Source of the DNA: Roseovarius sp. ZX-A-9
Lineage (GTDB): Bacteria > Pseudomonadota > Alphaproteobacteria > Rhodobacterales > Rhodobacteraceae
Direction of reading: 5' to 3'
DNA: 64,000 nt
Assembly: GCF_028369135.1 (NCBI RefSeq)
Contig: NZ_JAPWHW010000004.1
Coordinates: 186,001 to 250,000 of the forward strand
Part shown: in pieces, positions 8,750-18,061 of the stretch
Layout: every line of letters begins with the position of its first letter
Position numbering within the stretch: the stretch's first letter is position 1
The notes under the pieces: generated by a model
Told to the model about the DNA's origin: nothing
The model's input: the letters and a program-made list of their open reading frames with translations, nothing else
The model's database searches: none
Program-made: the position numbers and the translations under genes

Positions 8750-9488
8750 CTTGTCTCCTCCCTTGGATTGTTTGTGATCGGTCTCCCCCGATGGGAATGA
8801 GTGTCATGTTTCGCGGGCCGCCATGTCAAACTAAAAATTTAGTAGATGCCGAATCCACGCATCTTGGCGGCCTCAAAAAGAGCCCGCGCAGGCTGTGCCA
8901 CAATCGCGTAAAAGAGCGCCGCGCAGCAGGAATTCTTGCCACATTTATGACGGGAAAACTGTCAATTTCCCCTGATCTGCGCCGGCTTGTTGCAGCAAAA
9001 GGTGGCCAACCAGGGGGGCAAGACGGTGATTCTGACAAAACAGGGCAAAATCTGGGCAGAAATCGGGCAGTGCAAAAGTGTCGCCCGATTCCAATTTCAT
9101 GCCGCATGTTTAACGTTGCGTTTCCGGACCGGAAACAATTCTGCCGGTTGGGCGTCGCCGTCATCGTTTGAGGAACCAAAATACACGCTAAAGATGTATT
9201 TCTTTCAAGTCGTTAGCTGTTTGGGTTATCGTTTATGGAAACAATGTGTTTCTGCAGATTTCATTAAAAATTTGCCGAGAAATGTTAGGTTGGAAAGTGT
9301 CAATTTAGAGGCAACTTTTCGTCTCTGAGCTGTCCACAACCGATCTAGGGACCGGGTTTAACGGGGTCGCAACGAAGCATTTCGTTCGCAGGCCGCGCCG
9401 GAATCGAACACGGGAAGCCGCAGACATGGCGGCGCCGGGCAGAGGCAGTTGAGTGGTGTGACGTGTTGTGGACGATTGGGGAATGCCT
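8750..9488. promoter_or_regulatory. 739-bp divergent intergenic region (glpV / exoY-like)
   Basis: No convincing gene is seen. The part next to glpV is GC-rich; the part from about 9180 to 9340 is clearly AT-richer and is the likely promoter region of the polysaccharide genes. Short open frames here (for example around 8990-9330) have no recognisable protein character. Specific operators were not identified. Confidence 0.45.
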
Positions 9489-10274
9489 ATGGCCGATACA
9501 AATATGCAATTAGGCCAGCCGAATGCTGTTTCGGGTGGCCCGCATACCGGATTTCCAAAACCAGCGTTGATGAGCTATTTCAATCGCCCCTCACCCGCAG
9601 AGGTGGTCGATCTGCTGCGCCCGATCAACCCGGCTGTTCCGGTTGAAACGACCCTGCCCCGGCAAAATTTCTATCGGTCGACGGGCAAGAGGGTTCTCGA
9701 TATCACCTTCGTGCTGCTGACGGCCCCGCTCGCGTTGTTGCTGGTCGGGTTCAGCGCCCTGCTCTTGTGGGTCGAGGGCGGCGCGCCGTTCTATCGTCAG
9801 GACCGTCTTGGCGAAGGCGGCACTGTGTTTCGAATCCTGAAACTGCGGACCATGGTGCGCGATGCCGATGCCATGCTGGAAAAACTGCTGGCCGAGGATG
9901 ACGCGCTGCGCCGCGAATGGGAGTCGACGCAGAAGCTGAAGAATGACCCGCGCATCACACGCTGCGGGGCCTTCCTGCGCAAGACCTCGCTTGACGAGTT
10001 GCCGCAGCTTTGGAACGTGCTGACAGGCGAGATGAGCTTGGTGGGGCCGCGTCCGATGATGGTGGATCAGTTGCCGATCTACGGCGATGCACAACATTAT
10101 TTTTCGCTGCGTCCGGGAATCACTGGCCTTTGGCAAGTGTCCGAGCGCAATGAGAGCCTGTTCAAGTTGCGTGTGATGTTGGACGAAGAGTATAATCGGT
10201 GCATGTCGCTGATGCAGGACCTCAAGGTGCTGCTGCTGACAGTGGGCGCTGTGTTGAAACGAACCGGGTACTAA
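9489..10274 (+). CDS. Exopolysaccharide priming sugar transferase (ExoY/WcaJ-type)
   Basis: A 261-residue bacterial sugar transferase (polyprenyl-phosphate hexose-1-phosphate transferase family). It has one hydrophobic segment (VLDITFVLLTAPLALLLVG) followed by the cytoplasmic catalytic part with LKLRTMVRDAD, SLDELPQLWNVLTGEMS and VGPRPMMVDQ, all hallmarks of the family. It would load the first sugar phosphate onto undecaprenyl phosphate and so start repeat-unit synthesis. The length fits the short ExoY type without the extra N-terminal helices of WbaP. Of three possible starts (9468 GTG, 9483, 9489) the last has a GGGGA six bases upstream. It heads a plus-strand row with the CpsD-like and Wzz-like genes. 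Confidence 0.9.
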   Translation: MADTNMQLGQPNAVSGGPHTGFPKPALMSYFNRPSPAEVVDLLRPINPAVPVETTLPRQNFYRSTGKRVLDITFVLLTAPLALLLVGFSALLLWVEGGAPFYRQDRLGEGGTVFRILKLRTMVRDADAMLEKLLAEDDALRREWESTQKLKNDPRITRCGAFLRKTSLDELPQLWNVLTGEMSLVGPRPMMVDQLPIYGDAQHYFSLRPGITGLWQVSERNESLFKLRVMLDEEYNRCMSLMQDLKVLLLTVGAVLKRTGY

Positions 10275-10332
10275 GATTTTTGGGGGCGCCTTGCCGGATT
10301 GGCTGTCCGGCGCAATTGTAAAAGGTGCAATA

Positions 10333-11334
10333 GTGGAACGAGACAATAAAGCACGCGGCGCTGATCGCTCGCGCAAAATGAAATCGGAGTCGGCACAACC
10401 CAAACAGGGCGGAACACGCGGCAGCGCAGGCACACGCGGGCACGTGGCGAATACGCGCGACCTGCCCTTTGACCTGGAACTGACCCGCCGGGTCAATGGC
10501 CAGTACATGCCGGCCAAATGGGGCAACCGCGACCCGTCGCTGGGACTGGCCGAAGTGCCTTTCCTTGACGAGGACGAAGCGGCATTGCCCGCCGCACAGC
10601 GCGCGGCCCAGATTGCGCAATATGGCAGCGGCAGCTGGGAAACGCTTGAACAGGTTCCGTTCGGCCACGGCGCATCCTCGGCCCTGAAAGCTCAGATGGC
10701 GTTGGCAGGCGGCGACCGGCGTGTTCTGCGGGTGATCGACGATCTGCGCACGCAACTGCTCCAGACACTTCAGAGCGAAGTCTGGAACCGCATCGCCGTA
10801 ACCGCCCCCACATCGGGCTGTGGCACCACTTTCACCGCCGTGAACCTCGCGCTCAGCATCAGCCGCATCCCCGATTTCCGGACCGTGCTGATGGACCTCA
10901 ACCAGCGCAATCCGGGGATCGCCACGGCGCTTGGCCTGCGCGGCCCGGGCGACATGCACCGCTATCTCGCCGGGCAGGTCTCGGCGCGCGATCACCTGAT
11001 GCGCTGCTCCGAGACATTGGCGGTCGGTCTGAACCGCGCACGCCCCGTAAACCCTTCGGAAATGCTGCATTCCAAGCGCACCGGCGCCGTGCTCGACGAC
11101 ATGATTGGCACCCTTTTCCCCGATATCGTGCTTTACGATCTGCCGCCGATGCTGGAATACGATGACCTCGAGGCGTTTCTGCCGCAGGTCGACGGGGTGC
11201 TTCTTGTAGCCGATGCCAGCCGCACGCTCGGTCCGCAGATCGAGGAATGCGAACGGCGCTTGCAGGGCAAGACGAACCTGCTGGGCATCATTCTCAATCG
11301 CACGCGGATCGACGTGCCCCTGCAGGCCGCCTGA
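10333..11334 (+). CDS. CpsD/CapB-like P-loop protein of exopolysaccharide synthesis (deviant Walker A)
   Basis: A 333-residue protein whose C-terminal two thirds match the BY-kinase/MinD-like fold (RIAVTAPTSGCGTTFTAVNL, then VLMDLNQRNPG as Walker A' and DIVLYDLPPM). In typical CpsD/Wzc proteins the first motif contains GxGKS/T; here the lysine position holds threonine (GCGTTF), so ATP binding may be altered. The N-terminal 60 residues are basic and low-complexity, and no C-terminal tyrosine cluster is seen. It lies between the priming transferase and the Wzz-like gene, its usual place. GTG at 10333 is preferred because AAAGG sits seven bases upstream; a TTG at 10291 is an alternative. Confidence 0.82.
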   Translation: MERDNKARGADRSRKMKSESAQPKQGGTRGSAGTRGHVANTRDLPFDLELTRRVNGQYMPAKWGNRDPSLGLAEVPFLDEDEAALPAAQRAAQIAQYGSGSWETLEQVPFGHGASSALKAQMALAGGDRRVLRVIDDLRTQLLQTLQSEVWNRIAVTAPTSGCGTTFTAVNLALSISRIPDFRTVLMDLNQRNPGIATALGLRGPGDMHRYLAGQVSARDHLMRCSETLAVGLNRARPVNPSEMLHSKRTGAVLDDMIGTLFPDIVLYDLPPMLEYDDLEAFLPQVDGVLLVADASRTLGPQIEECERRLQGKTNLLGIILNRTRIDVPLQAA

Positions 11335-11459
11335 GCGGCGCAATCTGGCTGCACGTCATAGTTTCGCCTATATGATATGCGAGGCGTAAAGCCGAGCAGC
11401 CCGGGTTCAGCCCGGCACAGATGCCGCCAAATGGCGCGATTGAGGCAGAAGGCAACTAT

Positions 11460-12722
11460 ATGGGATCGATTTTTTCGATTGCAGACGCGATTGACATGGT
11501 GCGCCGCCGCATCGTGACGATCATTGCTGTTTTCCTGATCGGATCCGCCCTGTCATTTTTCTACGCTCTTTCAAAACAGCACCTCTACACCTCGTCCGAG
11601 GTCCTGCAGGTCCAGAGCCCGAAGATAGATGCGGAACTGGCACCGTCCACCATCAGCGGATCCTCGGCCCGCCGCCTGCAAATGATCGAGCAACAGGTAA
11701 TGTCACGGGGTGGCGTGCTGGAACTGATCGAGAAGCTGGGGCTTTTCGCCGATGCAGAAGGCATGTCTGACGCTGACAAGGTCGGTCTGATCCGCCGCGC
11801 GGTCTCGCTCGAAGGGGTTGCCGCCGCGCGCGAGGGCTATAGCGACGACGGCACCGTTTCGCTGCTGCGGATCACCGCGAATTGGCCCAGTGCGGATGGC
11901 GCCCAGCAAATCGCGCACGAGTTTTCACAACGGACCATCGCGCTCAGCATTAGTTCCCGACTGGAACAGGCCCGCGAGACACTTGCCTTCTTCGAGCTTC
12001 AGGAAGCGGCGGTCCGCTCCGAGATCGAAACGCTCGAGGCCGACATCTCGCGCTTTCGCACCGAGAACGACATTGCCACCCCCGGCAATATAGAAGCGGC
12101 ACAGCGCGAAGCCGAAACCGTGACCGAGGCGATTCTGAACATCGACCGCAAGATGTTGACCTTGCAGCGCCAGATCGCCGCCCCCGCCAACACCCGGATC
12201 GAGAAACGCCAACGCGAAGCCGACATGCTGGAACTGCAGGGCCTTGAAGCCGAGCGCGCACTGCTGGCGCGCACGCTGGAGCGCTTAAACGACAGCCTCG
12301 TCGGCACGCCGGAACTGGACCTGCAACTGGCCGAATACACCCGCCAATTGACCGATCTGCGCGCCCAGTTGCAACAGGTCAGTGCCCGGCGCAAAGAGGC
12401 TCAGATCGGCCTGCAGCTTGAGACGCAGCGCCAGTCCGAGCGCCTGACCGTGCTAGAGCCCGCGCCGCTGCCGGAATATCCCTTTACCACCGCCCGCAAG
12501 CAGATCGTGGTTCTTGGCGCGGCGGCCAGCCTGCTGCTGGGCCTCGGCGTGGCCTTCGCGCTGGATCTGCGCCATCCGGTGATCCGCTCTGCCGCGCAGA
12601 TGGAGCGCGAGCTCGGCCTGCGCCCGGTCATTTCGATCCCCGAGATGAAACCGGTTCGGCGCAAGGGATCGTGGCGTCGCAGATTATCGCATCTTGGGGG
12701 CCGCCCGCCCGGGCAGTCCTGA
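11460..12722 (+). CDS. Wzz/GumC-type polysaccharide co-polymerase (chain-length protein)
   Basis: A 420-residue protein with the co-polymerase layout: cytoplasmic N-terminus, membrane helix (about residues 20-40, IVTIIAVFLIGSALSFFYAL), a long periplasmic domain rich in predicted coiled coil (about 170-340), a proline-rich approach (EPAPLPEYPFT) and a second membrane helix near residues 370-390. Such proteins set chain length and work with Wzy and the CpsD-like partner encoded just upstream; here the kinase domain is on a separate protein. MGSIFSI at 11460 is chosen with AGAAGG upstream. The gene ends 5 bases from the convergent flippase gene. Confidence 0.87.
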   Translation: MGSIFSIADAIDMVRRRIVTIIAVFLIGSALSFFYALSKQHLYTSSEVLQVQSPKIDAELAPSTISGSSARRLQMIEQQVMSRGGVLELIEKLGLFADAEGMSDADKVGLIRRAVSLEGVAAAREGYSDDGTVSLLRITANWPSADGAQQIAHEFSQRTIALSISSRLEQARETLAFFELQEAAVRSEIETLEADISRFRTENDIATPGNIEAAQREAETVTEAILNIDRKMLTLQRQIAAPANTRIEKRQREADMLELQGLEAERALLARTLERLNDSLVGTPELDLQLAEYTRQLTDLRAQLQQVSARRKEAQIGLQLETQRQSERLTVLEPAPLPEYPFTTARKQIVVLGAAASLLLGLGVAFALDLRHPVIRSAAQMERELGLRPVISIPEMKPVRRKGSWRRRLSHLGGRPPGQS

Positions 12723-12727
12723 ACGCG

Positions 12728-14089
12728 CTACCTGATCGCTGCCAGCGCCACGATTGCATCACCATGCAGCCAGACCGCCACGACGGTTATCACCAGCGCC
12801 AGCACGGCAAAGCCCACGTCATGCGCGGCATCCCACGCCTGGTGCCGCAGCGCGAGCGCAATCAGCACCGGATGCACCAGCACCATCGCGATCCCGTAAG
12901 AGACCAGGCCGCCGATCAGCCCGTATGTGGTGAACCCCACATACAGCAACACCATCTGCACCAGTGAGCGAATGCCCGAAAAGATGAACGCACCGCGCGA
13001 ATCCCCGGCCGCCAGCGCCGCGCGGTCATAGCTGAGCCCGATGACCTGCGGAAGGAAAGCACAGGCCATCAGCACGATCATCGCGCCCGCCTGTTCGTAG
13101 CGGTCATCATAGAGCAGATCGACCAGCCACGGCCCGGCGAAGCTCATGAAGCCTAACATTGCAAACAGCCCGCCGGACATGAACAACCGCATCTTGCGCA
13201 ACTGTGCCCGATTGCCGGGCGAGGCCCCCGGCGGACGGTCACGATAGATCGGGATCATCAACTGGTGCGCCATCGTCATGCCCAGCATGATCGGAAAGCT
13301 GGCAAGGAAAAAACCGATATTGTAGACGCCCAGAACCCCCAGTGTCAGCAACTTGCCCAGGATCGCCTTGTCACCTTGCGAACTGACAAAGGTGAACGCC
13401 GTACTGAGAAATATCCACTTGCCGAAATGCACCTGCTCGTTCACCGCCTCGCGCTCCAGCTGGAACCGGTTGGGCGCACCGGGCAGATAGCGCCATGTCA
13501 GGATCAGCTTGGTGGCCGCGCTGAACATCCCCCCCAGAACCAGCGCCATCACCGAATGCGTGATAAGGGCCAGGATCACCATCAGGCTCAGCCCGATCAG
13601 TTGAGAAATCAGGTCAAGGATCGTCAGACGTCCAAAGATCAGATGCCGGCGTGCGGTCTCGATCCGCGTCGGGAGCAGGCCGGAGATCACCAGAGCCAGC
13701 CCCGCGACCGGCAGGTAGATCGCCAGATCCGGTTGATCGTAAAACTGTGCCATCGGCCAGGCCAAGAGCAGCGTGATCACCCAGAGCGTGAGCCCTCGCA
13801 TCGCCTGAATGGTCCAAGCGGTGTTCAGGAACGCCGGATCATCGCCGCGTTTGCTCTGGCTAATGCTCGGGCCGATTCCCACGTCCGAGAACATCATCAG
13901 CCCCACGGTGATCACCGTGACCAACGCCATCAACCCGAAGGCCTCGGGGAACAGGATACGCGTCAGGATCAGGTTCGACGCCAGCCGGATCACCTGCGCG
14001 CCGCCAAACCCGACCAGCACCCAGGATGTGCTGCGCAGGATGCGCGCAGTTAATTGATTACCGCTCATTACCTTGATCAGACGTTTCAT
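12728..14089 (-). CDS. Wzx-type lipopolysaccharide/exopolysaccharide flippase
   Basis: A 453-residue, very hydrophobic protein with about 12-14 membrane helices of the polysaccharide transporter (MATE-like) family. Typical features are the N-terminal GFGGAQVIRLASNLILTRIL, the LTRILFPEAFGLMALV segment and GDKAILGKLL near the middle. It would flip the undecaprenyl-linked repeat unit to the periplasm for polymerisation. Start MKRLIKVMSGNQ is chosen over a longer frame whose first 24 residues are arginine/glycine-rich and not family-like. It converges with the Wzz-like gene and is divergent to the GT4 gene. Confidence 0.9.
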   Translation of the reverse strand: MKRLIKVMSGNQLTARILRSTSWVLVGFGGAQVIRLASNLILTRILFPEAFGLMALVTVITVGLMMFSDVGIGPSISQSKRGDDPAFLNTAWTIQAMRGLTLWVITLLLAWPMAQFYDQPDLAIYLPVAGLALVISGLLPTRIETARRHLIFGRLTILDLISQLIGLSLMVILALITHSVMALVLGGMFSAATKLILTWRYLPGAPNRFQLEREAVNEQVHFGKWIFLSTAFTFVSSQGDKAILGKLLTLGVLGVYNIGFFLASFPIMLGMTMAHQLMIPIYRDRPPGASPGNRAQLRKMRLFMSGGLFAMLGFMSFAGPWLVDLLYDDRYEQAGAMIVLMACAFLPQVIGLSYDRAALAAGDSRGAFIFSGIRSLVQMVLLYVGFTTYGLIGGLVSYGIAMVLVHPVLIALALRHQAWDAAHDVGFAVLALVITVVAVWLHGDAIVALAAIR

Positions 14090-14302
14090 CGCGCCGCTAT
14101 TCCATGTTCCGCAGCCGATCCTGCCTGATCGCACGCTATGCCGCCCGCGCCCGCCGGTCAATCAGCCGGAGCCGGGTCAGCGCGATCGAAACGGCGACTG
14201 TGCCATATCGTACGCGGAGCGCGGCAAATCGCGTTTCCCGCGCTTTCCCTTTTGCCGCGCTGCGCCTAACCTCGGGCGCACACCAAGCCGGAACCGTCGC
14301 CC

Positions 14303-15526
14303 GTGAAAATTGCCTACATCCTCAACACATATCCGCAACCTTCGCACAGCTTTATCCGGCGCGAGCTACACGCGCTCGAACGGCACGGATTCGAGATCAT
14401 CCGGCTGGCCATGCGCGCCGCTGACGTGCCACTGGTCGACGCGCTGGACCGTGCCGAGGCCAAAAAAACTCATTATGTGTTGCGCGCGGGCGCGACTGGC
14501 CTGCTGGCAGCGTTGCTGCGCGTCGGAATCGCGCGTCCGGGTGCCATGCTGGCCGCCCTACGACAAGCGTGGCGGATGGGGGCCGCATCAGAGGTCGGTC
14601 GCCTGCGCCACCTCGTTTACCTCGCCGAAGCCGCCTATGTCGCGCGCCGCTGCGAGGCCGAGGGTGTGACGCATGCCCACGCGCATTTCGGCACAAACGC
14701 GGCCACCGTTGCGATGCTGTCGCACATGCTGGGCGGGCCGCGCTACTCGTTCACCGTACACGGCCCGGAAGAGTTCGATGCCCCGCGCGCGCTCTCGCTG
14801 GGCCTGAAGATCAGACATTCGGCCTTCACCGTCGCCATCAGCCAGTTCGGCCGCAGCCAGCTGTGCCGCTGGGTGGATTTCGACCATTGGAACCGGATCA
14901 AGGTCATACATTGCGGGATTGAGCCTGCCCGCTTTGCCGACCCGGCGCCGATGCCAGAGAGCGGCCTGTCCCTCGTCGCGATTGGCCGCTTTGTCGAACA
15001 GAAAGGCCAGATGGTTTTGGTCCCGGCATTGGCCGAACTGGTCCAGCGGCACCCGGATGCTCACCTGACGTTGATCGGCGATGGCCCGATGCGCCACGCG
15101 CTTGAACATGCGGTTCAGCAAGCAGGTCTGGGCGACGCCGTGACGTTTACCGGATGGCTCGACGAGGCCGGTGTGCGCGGCGCGTTGGCGGAGTGTCACG
15201 CGCTGATCATGCCCAGCTTTGCCGAAGGTCTGCCGATGGTAGTGATGGAGGCCATGGCCGCCGCGCGCCCGGTGATCGCCACCTATATCGCGGGCACGCC
15301 CGAACTGGTGCAGGACGGCAAGACCGGCTGGCTGGTGCCGGCGGGCAATGTGGCGGCACTGGTGACTGCGGCAGAGGCTTTGGCGCGGCTTTCCCCGGCA
15401 GACCGGGCCAAAATGGGTGCGGCAGGCCGCAACCGTGTGCTGGCACGCCATGATGTCGAAGGTGAGGCGGCCAAACTTGCGGCAGCGATCCGGGAGGCCG
15501 CCTTGCCGCGCGCAGAGTCTGTCTAG
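14303..15526 (+). CDS. Family 4 glycosyltransferase (WcaL-like)
   Basis: A 407-residue GT-B-fold enzyme starting with a GTG codon (MKIAYILNTYPQPSHSFIRR, the usual start of colanic-acid-type GT4 enzymes). The C-terminal domain has the retaining-GT signature with two glutamates in FAEGLPMVVMEAMAAARPVI (E-x7-E) and the preceding VAIGRFVEQKGQ. It would add a sugar to the lipid-linked repeat unit in the cytoplasm. The donor and linkage cannot be read from the sequence. The gene stands alone on the plus strand, convergent with the next gene (one base between stop codons). Confidence 0.9.
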   Translation: MKIAYILNTYPQPSHSFIRRELHALERHGFEIIRLAMRAADVPLVDALDRAEAKKTHYVLRAGATGLLAALLRVGIARPGAMLAALRQAWRMGAASEVGRLRHLVYLAEAAYVARRCEAEGVTHAHAHFGTNAATVAMLSHMLGGPRYSFTVHGPEEFDAPRALSLGLKIRHSAFTVAISQFGRSQLCRWVDFDHWNRIKVIHCGIEPARFADPAPMPESGLSLVAIGRFVEQKGQMVLVPALAELVQRHPDAHLTLIGDGPMRHALEHAVQQAGLGDAVTFTGWLDEAGVRGALAECHALIMPSFAEGLPMVVMEAMAAARPVIATYIAGTPELVQDGKTGWLVPAGNVAALVTAAEALARLSPADRAKMGAAGRNRVLARHDVEGEAAKLAAAIREAALPRAESV

Positions 15527-15527
15527 C

Positions 15528-16355
15528 TCAGCGCCCGCGCACCCAACCGCCCTGCCCCGGCAGTTTCGTCGCCAGCGCGACACCGCCATAAACCGCGAAG
15601 CCCAGCGGGTCGCGCAGCGCCCGGCGCGCCAGCCCGGCGGCCCCCACGCCGCCCTTGTCGTCATTGCGCAACAACTGCGGATAGCGCGCGGCGATTTCGG
15701 CCACCCCGCGATCCTGCCGCCGCCGGACCCGCACCAGATTGCCGAACCCCTCGACCATCGGCCAGCTATAGCCGTGGGCGACGCGCAGCCGCTCTGACGG
15801 CGCAAAGTGCAACCGTACGAAAGTATCGTCCGAAACGATCTGTGGCCAGTCTCCCCAACGCTCACGCCCGGCCGCGTTCACTGCGAAGAGACCGAAGCCC
15901 GGAGCGATTTGCCGCACGAAAGGCAACGTCTTCCAGAACCGCGCATAGGCCCGTGTCACGGCACTGCGGGCGGGTGCGATGCAGGGCACGCCGCTGGCAT
16001 AACGCGGGGCATCGTCCGCCAACGCGCCGATCAGGCCCGCGATCAGCCCAGCAGTCACCAGCACATCCGCATCAAGATAGATGCGCGTGCCGTAGAGCGC
16101 CGCCTGATCCCCCAGTCGCAGCGCATGCAGCTTGCCACCCTGCGGCGTCTCGATCACATGCAGGGGAACCGCCGCGCGCACGCCGATATCTCTCGCGATC
16201 CGTGCGGTATCGTCCGTGCAGCCATTGGCGACGAGCAGTATCTCGATCTGGGCATCACCCAGATCCGAGGCCAGCACCGCATGCAGGCAATCGGCGAGGT
16301 AGCCTGCCTCGTTATGGGCGGGCACGATCACGCTGGCGGCGCGCGACGCGCTCAT
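15528..16355 (-). CDS. Family 2 glycosyltransferase
   Basis: A 275-residue GT-A-fold enzyme with the family 2 start ASVIVPAHNEAGYLADCL, then LLVANGCTDDTARIA and the metal-binding YLDADV. A hydrophobic C-terminal part suggests membrane association. It is the last gene of a three-gene coupled set: its ATG overlaps the stop of the glycoside-hydrolase-like gene (16352-16355), which itself overlaps the SGNH-like gene. The common expression suggests that this sugar transfer is linked with two exported hydrolase-like proteins. Confidence 0.87.
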   Translation of the reverse strand: MSASRAASVIVPAHNEAGYLADCLHAVLASDLGDAQIEILLVANGCTDDTARIARDIGVRAAVPLHVIETPQGGKLHALRLGDQAALYGTRIYLDADVLVTAGLIAGLIGALADDAPRYASGVPCIAPARSAVTRAYARFWKTLPFVRQIAPGFGLFAVNAAGRERWGDWPQIVSDDTFVRLHFAPSERLRVAHGYSWPMVEGFGNLVRVRRRQDRGVAEIAARYPQLLRNDDKGGVGAAGLARRALRDPLGFAVYGGVALATKLPGQGGWVRGR

Positions 16356-18061
16356 AACAGCCTGGCGATGGCATCCCAACGCGGATTTGCATCACCGGGA
16401 TAGCGTAAAGCCCCCCAGCTACCCCATTTGCCCGGCGCTTGCATGTCCGCGTAATGGCAAAATATTCCACCCGTCAGGGCGAACCACCCCGCCAGCAGCT
16501 CATCATAGAGCGCGCCCATTTGCGACGTGTAATTCAGATAGGTGAAAAACGCGGTCAGTGCCTCGTCATTGACCTGTCCACCAATGCCGACCACGTGGCT
16601 GCCGCCCTCATACATCAGCAATTGCAGCCCATGCTCGGCAGCGACAGCCGCATGATAGGGCAGCACCCGGTCCAGCAGGTCGGCAACCGAATCCACCGCA
16701 TCTCCGGTGACGCTGCCATCTCGCAATTCCTTTGCCGCGAGCACAACCGCAGCATCATGCCTGTGCACTTCGATGTAATCTGCCAGCGCGGCGCCCGTCA
16801 GGCCCTGCTCGGTGGCCTCTGCCTCGGCTGCGGCGCGGCTCTGTTCCAGCCAGTCATGCATCAGATCTCCAAACTGGTCGGTGCCCAGCGAATGGCCGAA
16901 ATAGCCGGTGACGGCATAGGCATCGAACGCCTCGTGCGGCGGGCGGTTCTGCGCGGGGTCTTCGGCCACATAGAGCGGCGCCCCCAGAATGTCGCGCTCC
17001 AGCCCCAGCCAGCCGGTCTGGGTCGCGATCACGTTGATCAGCCGTTTGCGATCCGCGCCGCTGAACACCTGCGCCCAGATCTGCGCGACCTGCGCCGCGC
17101 GCATGCCGTGGAATTGCATACCGCGATGTTGCTGCCCCCAACGCGCTTCGGCCTGGGCATCGCTCCAATCGGTCTGAAGGAATTGCCAGTTCCAGACTTC
17201 GTTGGAGTGCTCCACATAGACCCGGCGCGCCGGGTCAAGCCGCGCCTTCACCAGTTCGGCAAAGCTGCGGACATAGGCATCATCAGCCAGATGCGGCATG
17301 TTGAACCACGCGTCCGCCTCCAGCGAGTTGGCCAGATCAACCATCACCTCGATAGGGACGCCGCCGCGCGTATAGGAAAAATCGCCGGGCCTTGGGCGCG
17401 TATTCCAGTCAACCTGCTCGGAATCGTTGGTGTTCATCCAATCCATGAAACGCAACGCAGCCACGCCGCGCAGCATATCCAGAAATCCGGGGCGAAAGAC
17501 CCCGCCCGCCGCCAATGCGGCCCGGTCCTCTTGCCGCGTGACGGTGATGTTGCGGACGTAATCGCCGCTGCCGCGCCGGTCGCTGCGCTGAATGCGGATC
17601 TCGACCGGCCCCGGTCCGGGCGTGTAGTCAAAGCTGACCTTGTTCTTGCCATACCGCTTGTTCCTGGCCCGCCCGCTCACTTCGACGATGCCGTCGCCGT
17701 CAAACCGCAGCACATAGCGCCCGGCCAGATCGGCGGCCTCGGGAATATCGGTCAGGATGAGCGTCCCGATCGAGCCCAGATCGGACGGAATGCGCACCGG
17801 CCAGCCATCGTCGTCCAGCAGGCCGAGGGCGGCCAAGGTGTCGAACTCGACGCCGCCCCATTGGCCGGGGCGATGCCCGATCCAGCGCCGCGCGGTTTTC
17901 ATGATATCGAGGAAAGGTTGCTGTGTCGCCCAGTCGGTCACAGACGCGAGGTTCATCGCGATGGGGCGCGCGGCACCCTGCGCCCAGCCCGGCAGCGCCG
18001 CCATGGCCAACGGGCCAAAGGTCAGCGCACCAAAGCCGCGCCGTGTCAGCGTCACGCTCAT
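16352..18061 (-). CDS. Exported glycoside-hydrolase-like protein (TAT signal)
   Basis: A 569-residue protein. The N-terminus MSVTLTRRGFGALTFGPLAM carries a twin-arginine-type signal, so export in folded form is likely. The body has features of clan A (TIM-barrel) glycoside hydrolases: YVEHSNEVWNWQF near residue 285 offers an Asn-Glu acid/base pair, and LMYEGGSHV near residue 485 offers a nucleophile glutamate. The assignment to a specific family is not possible by eye. It could trim or depolymerise the polysaccharide made by this locus. It is coupled by ATGA overlaps to the SGNH-like gene upstream and the GT2 gene downstream. Confidence 0.7.
   Translation of the reverse strand: MSVTLTRRGFGALTFGPLAMAALPGWAQGAARPIAMNLASVTDWATQQPFLDIMKTARRWIGHRPGQWGGVEFDTLAALGLLDDDGWPVRIPSDLGSIGTLILTDIPEAADLAGRYVLRFDGDGIVEVSGRARNKRYGKNKVSFDYTPGPGPVEIRIQRSDRRGSGDYVRNITVTRQEDRAALAAGGVFRPGFLDMLRGVAALRFMDWMNTNDSEQVDWNTRPRPGDFSYTRGGVPIEVMVDLANSLEADAWFNMPHLADDAYVRSFAELVKARLDPARRVYVEHSNEVWNWQFLQTDWSDAQAEARWGQQHRGMQFHGMRAAQVAQIWAQVFSGADRKRLINVIATQTGWLGLERDILGAPLYVAEDPAQNRPPHEAFDAYAVTGYFGHSLGTDQFGDLMHDWLEQSRAAAEAEATEQGLTGAALADYIEVHRHDAAVVLAAKELRDGSVTGDAVDSVADLLDRVLPYHAAVAAEHGLQLLMYEGGSHVVGIGGQVNDEALTAFFTYLNYTSQMGALYDELLAGWFALTGGIFCHYADMQAPGKWGSWGALRYPGDANPRWDAIARLL

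Noticed and set aside
8987..9328. 113-codon frame in the glpV-exoY gap
   Set aside because: No ribosome site, no recognisable domain, and mixed composition across the promoter region.
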